DNA from: Larus michahellis
Taxonomy: Eukaryota; Chordata; Aves; Charadriiformes; Laridae
Direction: 5' to 3'
Assembly: GCF_964199755.1 (NCBI RefSeq)
Contig: NC_133897.1
Coordinates: 120,300,552 to 120,364,551, forward strand
DNA: 64,000 bases
Shown: positions 26,180 to 36,285 of the stretch, in pieces
Layout: each line of letters begins with the position of its first letter
Position numbering within the stretch: the stretch's first letter is position 1
Program-made: the position numbers and the translations under genes
The notes under the pieces: generated by a model
Databases searched by the model: none
Seen by the model: only the letters and a program-made list of their open reading frames with translations
Told to the model about the DNA's origin: nothing

Positions 26180-26440
26180 CTTTTTTGAACCCATTGAAAA
26201 TATCTGCCTCTACAACCTCTGTAGCAACAAATTCCAGAAGGTCATTATCACTATATAAAAAGCAGTTTCTTTTATCTGTCTTAAGCCCATCCACTACTAA
26301 CATTCCATGGGTGCTCCTTAGTTCAAATATTGCCAGTTTGATCAGTAGCAGTTCTGCATTCATCTTATCCTGAGCTTCTGTGATTCTGTAAACCTCCATT
26401 TATCCATTCATCATCCCCTTGTCCTCTTTCTGCTGCACGG
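26180..26440 (-). repeat. ancient CR1/L3-type LINE 3' relic, antisense
   Basis: On the plus strand the order is ATCTGCCTCTACAACCTCTG, AACAAATTCCAGAAGGTC, AAAAAGCAGTTTCTTTTATC, TAAGCCCATCC and GGGTGCTCCTTAGTTC. This is the reversed 3' portion of old amniote CR1/L3 LINEs, where the same blocks encode the conserved C-terminal region of ORF2 and its flank. The copy is heavily diverged. The 74-codon minus-strand frame at 26175-26399 is a remnant of the element rather than a gene. Confidence 0.6.
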
Positions 26441-27150
26441 CACAGAATACAATGAGTGTATCTAACAGTGGTCAGGTAGAGCTGTGGCTGGAAATAAATT
26501 ATAATGGCAGATAAAAACATTACATTCTTTGCCTTCATATGTCAGGGCACAATTATATTTGAAGATCAGCCCTTCAGTGGGGGCTGGGTACCTATTTGTT
26601 TTTTTGAAGTTTTTCCAGGGAACAGCTGCTCATTCCTTTGTCTGTTGAATGTCTATCATATTTGAAGCACTGAAGCAACACAATTTTAATTCAGAGATAT
26701 GACTGCAGACCAAAAGGCAATCTGAAGGCAGGAAACCCTGGGGCAGCTCCTATATTATAAAGTACATAGGATGCCCCTCCAAGTCTGCTCTTACTTGCAT
26801 GAAGAAGTAAGAAAAAAGCAAAGCACAGAAGTCCAGGGACCAAAACCAGTCCCTGGCTATTCAACATGTTCCCCTGGAGAGAAGTCAGCTGCTACCTTCA
26901 GCAACCCAGCATTTAACACATCTGACACAAGAGAGCAAACTAGCCATCTGCTTCCAACTGGTGTTGTCGCTGGCCAGGAGAGAAGAAGACAGGAGAAGGT
27001 GGTGCGTAGGAGCACCTGCTGAGATGAAGACAAAAATGGCGAGAACAATTAACCTCTGACATATAATATAACATATTATGGTCATCTCCAGCTTAATTGA
27101 CTATAGAGTCTGCATCAGGAATATGCTCTTACATGTGCAGAAGTCTCGCA
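26441..27150. other. unique non-coding stretch
   Basis: No gene or repeat recognised. Frames at 26771-27085 overlap on both strands and look like chance. Confidence 0.5.
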
Positions 27151-27245
27151 AGGTTCATTTGCAAAATGCCACGTATTTGCATTGTCTGGGAGTAATTTGC
27201 ATTTCAGTTCCCCAATCATTTTCAGACAGGTGAATGTTAATGAAG
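27151..27245. promoter_or_regulatory. clustered octamer (POU-type) motifs
   Basis: Two perfect octamers ATTTGCAT lie at 27175-27182 and 27195-27202, exactly 20 bp apart start to start. A one-mismatch octamer ATTTGCAA lies at 27157-27164, 18 bp before the first. All are in the same orientation, with a homeodomain-like GTTAATGAA at about 27236. The octamer is the binding site of POU-family factors such as Oct1/Oct2/Oct4 and Brn types. Same-face spacing of about two helical turns suggests a cooperative enhancer, but function is inferred. Confidence 0.35.
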
Positions 27246-27694
27246 CTCCCCAGGTAAAAAAACATTAAGAAGATTTAGAATGTGGGGGAAAAAAAACAAA
27301 CAAACAACCAAAACCCTTGGCACACATTAAACTTCAGGGCCTCTAACAGTTTAAAAGAGGAGGCAATTCTCATCCGGTCTCAGGAAAACTTTACTCATGA
27401 GACAGTCCAGTGGCTGGCACAGGCCAGCACACAGTATGCTATCTCAGAGCCTGGAGACCTGGGTCCTCCTTCTAGATCCATCAATTGTTTCATCTTCTTG
27501 GGCAGATTATTTTGCCATTTATCCTGGGGACAGGAAGGAAGGCTGTACACAAACTGATGCTGCATCTCAGCACACACAAGCTCTACAAAGCACCTTTCTG
27601 ACAGACATAGAACATTCGTCAGCAGGGAAGAATCGGTGGTTTGGTGCAAGCACATAAGAGCTGGCAGAAAATGGGTAATACCTGATTGGGTCTG
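27246..27694. other. unique stretch, possible 5' part of a decayed SINE
   Basis: No gene recognised. AGAGCCTGGAGACCTGGGTC at about 27446 and CTTGGGCAGATTATTTTGCC at about 27498 faintly recall the head and core of a plus-strand MIR whose tail follows at about 27695, but this part is too diverged to assign firmly. Confidence 0.35.
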
Positions 27695-27790
27695 TCTGCA
27701 GATTCCTCATCCCTAAAATGGAGCCATTGGCACTTCACTCCATTGTAATACAGTTTCAGATCATGAGGGTAAAAGCATTACAAAATGTCT
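27695..27790 (+). repeat. MIR/CORE-SINE-like 3' tail
   Basis: GATTCCTCATCCCTAAAATG, GGCACTTCACTCC, CAGTTTCAGATCATGAGGG and TAAAAGCATTACAAAATG follow the order of the old amniote SINE tail (CTCATCTGTAAAATG, then the GTGCTTTGAGATC and GATGAAAAGCACTAT blocks). It is old and diverged. Confidence 0.55.
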
Positions 27791-29419
27791 GGGATTGCTT
27801 GAATTCTCCATATTAAGAGGGTGACCTGCCATCTGCTTCTCTGACCATGCTTATGGGTTGTTGCTCCATACTTTAGCATCCATTCACACGAGAGGAATGC
27901 TGCTGTGACAGGCAGCTAGGACGCTTTTGTATAGGTCTTTACAAACATTGCAGTGTGTTTTCCCAGGCATTTTTAAATCTGTCTCCAAACACTTCAGTTT
28001 GCCTGTGTGATTTTGCTTTGTTTTGTTTTGTTGTTTTAGGTTTTTTCGCAAGGAAAACAAATCTCACATCTTAATAAGACACTAACTTAATATTTTCCAA
28101 ATGCAGAAACACACACACATATAATATTTTATATATACTTATATAGATATGTACACACGTATAAAAGTGCAATGACAGAGAGATGGGATGACTCTCAACC
28201 TTGGAATTAAACTGTGCTGTAACTCTGAATCCAGAGAGACACTTGTGGGACAATTAAATGTTATTCTTGCTGACAAAACTGCCTTGGGAAGTTTCTCTGT
28301 GCTGCCCTGACCCAGCTGCTGCCCCTCCGCAGCAGCTTGCTGTCTCCTTGACGGAGGCAATGCAATTGTTTGTGGAACACTCTGTGTCTCAGACCCTTGA
28401 TCAAGTCCAGGGCAAAAAGAAAACCTTCAGATAAAAAGGCTTTTGTCCTTGTTTTTGTTTGTTTGATTGCTTTTTAACGCAGATCTCCCAAATCTGGTCC
28501 ACGAAATGATCCCACAAGCAGTTGTGCTGGCACATCTGAAGGAGTGTGGGAGCAGGCATAAAGGGCTGAAGGGCAGTGGAGGGAGGGCAGCTCATTTCGC
28601 CACCAAGGAACACATACCATGTAACTAATCCTAGCAGCTCTCTACAACAATGAATCAGAACTTCAAGCCTTCTAAACTATTTACTGTACTCGATTCATGT
28701 ATTTCACTCTCTAAATATTCTAGGTGTGGGTGTATTTTTTAAAAAATGCTTCTCTTTTTTTTTTTTTTCCACTAAGGCATACTGACAAGAGACTATTCAT
28801 TCCTTCCAAAATAGAGTGTCAGACAGTGAAATGCGGCTTTAAGCTAAAAGAATTTTTTTTTTTTTTATGTAACATCTTTCTTGTCAGTGGAATAAACAAC
28901 CAGCATGTATTTCCAGCTGGTGCTCGATTCCTCCTCATATCTGAGTCAGCCCTTGTACATTATTATATGAGTGCTATTGTTGCTGTTTAGAGTATGCAGA
29001 TCGTTGGGTATTTGTTTGCACAGTGAAGCAATTTTTTTCCCCTGGGATAAATAATTGTAGGTATTTTATTTATGGAAAGCTCAGTACTGAACAAGCTCAT
29101 ACCAGTCCACCAAAGAATGTAAGTCTGTGCTTAACTTCAGGAGTATAATTTCTGCTGCACTCATCAGGGACGCTCTTTACCCGCTGAGAGCAAAGCATGT
29201 CTTGCTGGATTATAGCCAGTGAGTTCAGAACCTCCCAAAACGGAGCTCACAGCTAATTGAAGTTACCACATGCGCTTCAGTAGGAGTTAGCCACCTAAAT
29301 ACCAATGGAGACCTGGTCTTAAATCTGGTCTTGGAATCCTGATAATCCCTTTTTTTCAGTCACGTTTTACAGCAGTTCATACACAGCTGCATGCTGTTTA
29401 TGCTTCCCAAAAACATCCT
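27791..29419. other. unique non-coding stretch with simple repeats
   Basis: No gene recognised. An impure GTTTT repeat lies around 28014-28040, a CA/TA tract at about 28108-28145, and T runs at 28755-28768 and about 28852-28866. The stretch about 29040-29300 is complex and repeat-free, but nothing specific can be named in it. Confidence 0.5.
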
Positions 29420-30660
29420 TTTAACAGTTTTAAATTGGTTTCCTTTTCACCTTATGGTGTCTCTGTATTTTTCTATTACGGAAGCAAACAGGTGCTTCTG
29501 TCTGACCTTCTCTGTTCTCAGTATTGGATATATTTCTCCTATGTCATAATTTATTTGTTTCTCTCTAAAGCATTCGCCTTTACAATCACTATGCACACGG
29601 TAGACATCTTGCTATTCCTCTGATATTTTTTCTTGCCCTTCTCTGGACCATTCACTTTCTAGTGTTACCCTTTTTGAAGTCTTGTGCCCAGAATCGTAAA
29701 CAGTATTCAAGGTGAAGGTACACTCTCAGTTTACATTACGATACATTCCTAGTAGGATTCTTTTTCTTTCTTCATACAGACTCTTGTTTATTTAACTTGA
29801 ATCTCGGCTTCCATCAGCAGGTGGTTTTCATCAAGGAGACTAGGGTGAAGCCTTTTTTTTTTTTTTTTTCTGCAGGCACACCAACTTAGAACCGATCGGT
29901 CTATAGGTATGTCAGTATTTTGCTGTCAGTTTGCTTCCTTTCACATTCTTTGACTACCAGCATTTTGTCTTGGGTTTAACTGTTCTCCTTCCCAACCCAA
30001 AGGTTCAAACCCGGAGAAACACTGGTCCACACACCAGATCATGGCTGAGTTACCATCTAATTTATCCTTCCTTCACCTGTTTCCCAGTACAGCTTAGATC
30101 GTTCTCCGCACACACATCTGGCTGAGGTCACAGTCACTTTGAAAATATAGGTAGGTAACTCTCCTTCCCCTTCCGTTCCCTACAGAATGCATATAGATAA
30201 GCAAGAAAACAAACAGAAGTCCTCCAGATACAGACCTCCACATCCCCAGGATGCAACTTCGTGTTGCTCCAGCAGCAGGTTACACTACATAGGAGTGATG
30301 TGTTCCCTTGTCCGGACACATAGCACACTCTACGTTCCTAAAACAGTTCTTTCCTTATTTTCCATAACAAAGCCATTTTGTATTGTTTGCAAGCTTTGCT
30401 GTATCTTCCTTCCCTTCTTTACACAAACACTGATGAATATACTGGACCCTTCCAGTCAAAGGGTTTTTTTTAATTTATTTTGCAAGTCAACCCCTCCCCA
30501 GGCTGAAAACAAACTGCTTACTATAGCCAATGCTCCTGACAACTTAGCAGTTTCTAATTAATTATATGACCCTTCTTTTTCATCCCACAACTGCATAGCT
30601 GTCTTTATGGTCTCCCAAGGGACATTGTCAGGAAATCTACAGCAGGTGGGAAAGCTCATG
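29420..30660 (-). repeat. long ancient CR1/L3-type LINE relic, antisense
   Basis: Blocks occur in the order expected for a reversed old amniote CR1/L3 reverse-transcriptase region. They are CTTGCCCTTCTCTGGACC at about 29633; TTTTTGAAGTCTTGTGCCC and CAGTATTCAAGGTG at about 29670-29715; GTTTGCAAGCTTTGCTGTAT and TGATGAATATACTGGACCC at about 30387-30450; and GACAACTTAGC and AAGGGACATTGTCAGGAAAT at about 30538-30637. Each corresponds to a well-known conserved block of the family. The element has no surviving reading frame and is interrupted by a 17-nt T run at 29853-29869. Ends are approximate, and the middle (about 29900-30350) is assigned by position rather than clear similarity. Confidence 0.55.
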
Positions 30661-33600
30661 TGTCATCTCCTACAAATGAAGGCTGAGAGACTACTTACCC
30701 AAGCTCAAGCACAGATAAGTACCCTAAAATTAGCTGGGCATTTGGTGGCAGCAGCTGTATGTAGCAATGCACTGCAAGATGTAGAAACAGATGGCACAGC
30801 AGAAAATGCGGGTGTTGTGTTTGCTGTCCAACTGAAGGCCTCTCCGCTTCCTTCCTCTGACATCTTTGCGGGGTTTATTGTAGATAAAATGGGATTCCCT
30901 TTCTGCCCCCCTTCCTGCTGCTTCTGCTGTCAGCTTTTCTGGAACTTCCCTCCATTCATAGTTGGTCATTCCTACTGCTGCTTTTCTGGTTTTGACTTCT
31001 TTCTATTACAGCCTTCCTCTTTTACCTGCACTCTTGTGTTTTTTGCTCATCAACACAATACTCACCTTACATGGTAGCAATAAATACAAAAATATGGTTC
31101 CTACGGGGTCTTGACACTCATGAGGGAGGCAAGAAAACATATTAGCATTTAGGTCAAAGCAGTCACTGGAAAAATTTTAAACATTTACATCAAGGATATG
31201 CATGGATGTATGTTCTGCCACAAAAATGCCAGAACATGTAGGGAAAAGCTCTTTTATTTTTTTTTTTTACAGAAAAGAACGAGCAGTCCCATGGAAGACT
31301 AGTAGTTTTGGCAAAGTACTGGCAAAGTTTCAAATTACTTCTTTCAAAACCAAGGAATTTTTTTGCAAATCGAATGTTAGGGCAATTCAGCTGAAAGATA
31401 TTTCCTCAACACACATCCCTAAGCTCTTTCAGGCACAGACCTGGGACACTCACTGACTTCCTGTAGGCAGTAGTGTTTCACAGCACTTCTGGGGGTTGGG
31501 GAGGAAACAAAAAGCAGAAATGTTGCCTAATGAAAATTACAAATTTAAGAGCAGATTATGTGGGAACATCGAATGTGAATCAAGATGCAATGGGGTGTAG
31601 TATACACCAAGGTAAGTGTGGCCTCCAGGCCATGTGGGAACAGATTGCTGTTTCCAATGCCCCAGGGTAGCTGAGCCATTCCCACAGGACACACCAGCAC
31701 AACCTGCAAGGGAGACCAGAGCTATGTTGGCATTTCATCCAAAGGCCTAGCATAATTCCACAAAAACGGAGTAAGACACCCATCGCTTCCAAAGAGCTGA
31801 TGGTCTTCCCTCAGCAGGACAAAGACCAGCCCTCTCCTCAGGAAGAACACCAGCAGTGCCACAGCTAAATCTTCCCCTGGGCCTTCTGCGTATCCAACCT
31901 ACTGCTGTACACCTTCCTCTGCTGGTCTTCACAGCTTGCCCTTCTATACAAACCTTCTTCTACCCTCCCAAAGAGTCCCTCTGTGGCATGGTTTTGTAAA
32001 GCCCCTCTGCCTTCCTTTGTCCCTGCTGATACAGCTCTCCTCATCTGCTGGCCTTACTCTCCTTCCAGAGGAGCTGCTTCACAGCTCCTTTATCTACCCT
32101 CTTTCCTTTGAAGTCTTCCACTCTGTGAAGGGCAGATGTTACTGGGTCCGCTCATGGGGGACCCACGCTGTTGCAGAGACACTCAGAAACAGTACGGCAG
32201 GAAAATCAGTGAGCGGCAAAGGGCAGCAGAAGAGCATTACTCAAACATCCCCACCTCCTGCTCAGCCCATCGCCTCTCCGGGGGAAAGAGACAGTAAGTT
32301 GAAACTAGGGATAGGTGTTTTGCCTATGTGTTTGCAAGTGCTCATATGCTTTTTTTCTCTGTGATCATAAGTTTTTGTTCATTGGCAATGAATTATGTAA
32401 AACTCCTCCGTTTGAGACCACTTTGCCCAGAACACCCCCCACGATTCGCTCTGTACGTGGGACCTCCAGTTTACAAATGCAAGTGTAGATAGACAAAGAC
32501 AGGGGATGCATTCTTATCCTCCATGCCCTAGCTTTCCCTAACTACTTTTAACCTATAATAGCTACTGATGTAAGCCCCGTGCACTTGTAAACTAGATGCC
32601 AAACTGAACAGTACTTGTGTTCACATAGTCCTGACAAACACAAGCCACAAAATCCCCAGGCATTCACCAGCCTGCTGAAAATTGTTATGACCTTCACTCC
32701 GACATGGGACAGAGCGGCTGGGGGCAGAAAGTAGTTGCTGATCTGTGATTGCTTTTGAGGCAGTGAATCATAGTCGTGTTATCCCAGGACAACAGGGTTG
32801 CATATCTTCCAAATCACTGAAAATTTCAATTTCAGTCCACGAGTGGCATTGTATGACCTGGTTTGAGAAGAGCTTCTACCTGTCTTTCATCTATTGGAAA
32901 TAAATGAACCACAATCTTTAGGCCCATTGCAGTCTTCCTTTGCAGTTGCTACAATCTTTTCTCATTAATTAAAATCTGGAAATGAGATTTACATTGCATT
33001 TCAGGATCTTCAGCATACGAACGTCATGTATGACGCTGTCTGTATTCCAGCATGGATATTAGGGACTGCAGCAGTGAGACACTGTTTTCTTATGAAAAGC
33101 AACTCTGGCAAAGTTTGGGGCACCAATTGAAATGTGTTTTCTTTCTGTTTAATTTTGGAGAAAAATTGAGGACTATTGCTTCACTGGAAGTGTTAAGGGT
33201 GACTCTGTTTGCTAATGCTTCAGCATGTATAAAGCAAAAATTTACATCTTTCCCAAGTACACAATGAACAAAGAAGAAATATACTTAAATTTATAAGTGT
33301 AGACATACCTTAAGGAATTGGATATCAAGGTATAAATGCTTTCTGTTCCTTAGGAAGAAATATTGTTGCAATCACAGGATGTAGGAACTAGCAGTTCTTC
33401 TGAAGCTTAAAAGAAACTCGCTTTTTGGCTATAAAATATGTATTATTCATTTTGCCCAGGTTAACTTTATTTTTCTTTTAAAGGAGCTTTGACACTTCAA
33501 ACAGGCTTTCGTGAATTTCGTGTAAATCTTTGCAATATTAACTGGGTGGCAAGCTGGCTGCAGAAAATGAGAATTATGACCTGTGGAATAGCCCATTTAA

Positions 33601-35704
33601 ACAGAAGCACGAGGAGTTAGGGTTCAGCCTACTTGCAAGCACTAAACAAGGTGCTCAGACATCTTTGCACTGCCTGTCTACAGGCGTTGCTCCATCCCAG
33701 TGTCACAGTAGCTCTTGAGTAGGTGGTAAAATATTTTATATATAAATTTATTTATTTCTTTTTTCTGTCTCTTTCCTAAGAAATTACATTTAAAATAAGT
33801 AGCGCTAAGTAGAAATTTCCTGAGGATAATCATTTAAATACAAAATTGAATTAGGTCTGGCCATGTTCTAACCCACTTTGTGTTTGTCTTTCGCATGCCT
33901 CTAAGCAAGTAAATCTTGCTAACACAAGCGCTCGAGAAAAGTTTTGAAATTCACAGTAGAGCCAGTGTATTTTAGGACATTTGATACTGTTTACACAGAA
34001 AGTGTCTGACCTTCCAAAATCCTTTCACACATCCTTAGCACAGAGGCCAGGCAATGATTCAGTAAATGTTTTGGCCACACCTCCTGATAATTAGGAGTGC
34101 AGATGCAGCCATATTACCAGAGTGGAAATATGTTCACTGCAAAGTTAATTCGGGGAATTAGCGTCAGGAAGGATGAGCAGAAAAAGCAGCCAGGTTGAAA
34201 AGCCAGCTCATGTCACTGTCTCTACTGGTGATGCACTTGTATTGTTGTTTCTGGATCATGTATCACTGTTTCTTACGGTTTCAGAAAGTGGAGCTGCTCC
34301 AGCTGATTCCTTCTCAGTGAAATACTGGAGAACCTGTCTCTCTTTTCAGACAAGTTACTGGAAGATGATCAGCACTTTAGTGGTTTAGAGTCAGCACTGC
34401 AGATATTTTCCACTAAGGGCACTCTAGGTGGACCAGCAATATAGTCACAGGGTGGGAAAATATCACGGACACTGATGAATTCAGTTGCTGCTGTTCCTTT
34501 GTAATAATAAAACCATACATCTCTCAGATAAAACACATCTTGTTTTCCTGCCATACCATGGGTGTCTCTGCCTCCCCTCAGAAACAGCAAGATGAAGCCA
34601 CTCAGAAACTTTACGTGCGTGAGTGTGGCTGGTTTCGAGTGGAGGTATCTGTGAAACAACACAAGGCGAAACACGCATCCACTTCTTTTTTCAATAGAAA
34701 CACTGCCCCGAGAAAAATCAGGAGCTTGGAGCTGAATGTTGACTAACCGACTTTGAGCTGTAAGCAAATATATTGTTTAATTCTTTTCACATTAAGGGCT
34801 ACATGAGTAGAAAGGGATTACCTCAAAGATACCCAACTCTGTCATCCATTTTTACTCCTAACATAGAGCTCTGAGGCCCATGAACTTTGGCAAACAGCAG
34901 AGGTCAAAAAGGTTTCTTCATATACCAGTTGCAAAGAGAATGTAAATGAGGATAGGAAAAAGGACATCAGATTTCAAATGATGAGAGCACTAACAGTGAA
35001 TGGTTGAAATTATCCACCCAAGCAGCTAAGACTAGAAGGACATCTAGGGAAACACTGAACAAGCCAGACAGAATATTTCAGTGCACGAGAGAAAAGAGAC
35101 TCCAGAGGAGAAAAGCTGAAAAGCTGAACTCACACTGTGCAGGAGAATGGGATTAACATAATTCATTCACCTTTGAACTAGCAGAGAATGAACAAAATGA
35201 ATGTTCCAATCAAAATATTAGAAGATTGTTGCACCCATATGAAAACTCCGCATTTGGTCACCATGTGTTCCCAACAGTTGGCAAAAGAAGGCAAGGCATC
35301 TGATTGCTTTGTAATAGCCTTTCAAACATCTTTCATATTGATGTTGGAACATCCTGTAGAAGGAATAATTTCTAATAGAATTACAGATGGTTTTAAAAGT
35401 GAGGTGGGTAAGGCAGTGATAGCACAAACTAGAGCAGCTATAATCTCCATAAAGCGCGTGGAGGCACACCAGGCAAAGAAAAATCTGTGCATGGCACAAG
35501 AACAAATGCAAAGGCTGACACAAGATTGCACAGTAAGCTCTATTTAAAAAGAAATTGTGTGATAGCAGATCAAGGAAACAAATGCACTCTTGTATTCAAG
35601 AAAGGGAATGAGCTTAGGCAAAAGTCCCCCACAAATCTCAGAGCTGTGAGCAGCTAACAAAATCCTCATAGATGACAGCTTTGAAGAAAAATAGTTTTAC
35701 AGGA
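30661..35704. other. unique non-coding stretch, no gene seen
   Basis: About 5 kb without a recognisable gene. The longest open frame of the window starts just before it (30607-31077, 156 codons). Its start lies in the LINE relic and its product has no family resemblance. Frames at 31936-32364 and 35188-35547 also look like chance; the latter overlaps a 101-codon frame on the other strand. An A/T-rich patch around 33728-33760 is not a clean microsatellite. Confidence 0.5.
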
Positions 35705-35875
35705 AAGGCACTGATCTGAGCCTCAGGAGGTTGGTGTCCCCATTGCTACACTGCTGTACATGGTCTCTGGGACTCTGAAGGGGAAAAAAGATCCAGCAAA
35801 GCTTTCCTTTATAAAACGGAGATAATATTTCCCTTCCCTGACATAGTTTGCCTTATCTATTTATGAGGCAAGAAC
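35705..35875 (+). repeat. MIR-like SINE
   Basis: GATCTGAGCCTCAGGAGGTT, CTGCTGTACATGGTCTCTGG, TTCCTTTATAAAACGGAG, ATAATATTTCCCTTCCCT and CTTATCTATTTATGAGGCAA follow the order of a plus-strand MIR-type element (GATCTGG head side, CTGTGTGACCTTGG core, TATAAAATGGGGATAATA tail). It is diverged. The assignment is from recall of the consensus. Confidence 0.5.
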
Positions 35876-36189
35876 ATCTTAGCATTTGCTCTCAGCTGAA
35901 CCTGCCAGGAGTTACTGTGGAAAATGGCATTCCAGGGACACCTTACAGAAGCAAGCGTGTACCAAGAGAGTTGTTCTGAAAACCTGCAGATTCAGAAGGA
36001 GAATACGAGGCCATGAATGCCACTTTCACAGGGGATGTCTTTCATGGGATGGCAGGGAAGCTGATTCCACTTGCTTCCTTTCATGTCACTCTAGGTACTT
36101 TTATGCTCTACAGATTGTCAGCAGGTAAATCTTACAACCAAAATGGGGTGTCTTGAAGTCCATTGGCACACGTTCAACCAAAGGGACCT

Positions 36190-36285
36190 TTAGTGGTCCT
36201 TTTGACCCTGCTCTGAGCAGACTGAAAGACATCCTGAGGTCCACTCCAGCCCGACTGATTCAGTGCCTCCGTTGTTCTATGAAAT
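36190..36285 (+). repeat. possible CR1 LINE 3' tail fragment
   Basis: GACCCTGCTCTGAGCAGACT, then GACATCCTGAGGTCCACTCC, then CGACTGATTCAGTG and TTGTTCTATGAAAT resemble the last 90 bp of CR1 elements, where a GATGACCTCCTGAGGTCCCTTCC-like block precedes the ATTCTATGA tail. The tail repeat is decayed. It is much older than the copy at 40.2 kb. Confidence 0.4.

Noticed and set aside
30607..31077. 156-codon plus-strand open frame, the longest in the window
   Set aside because: It begins inside the old LINE relic on the opposite sense, and its Cys/Phe-rich end comes from a pyrimidine-rich stretch. No recognisable domain.
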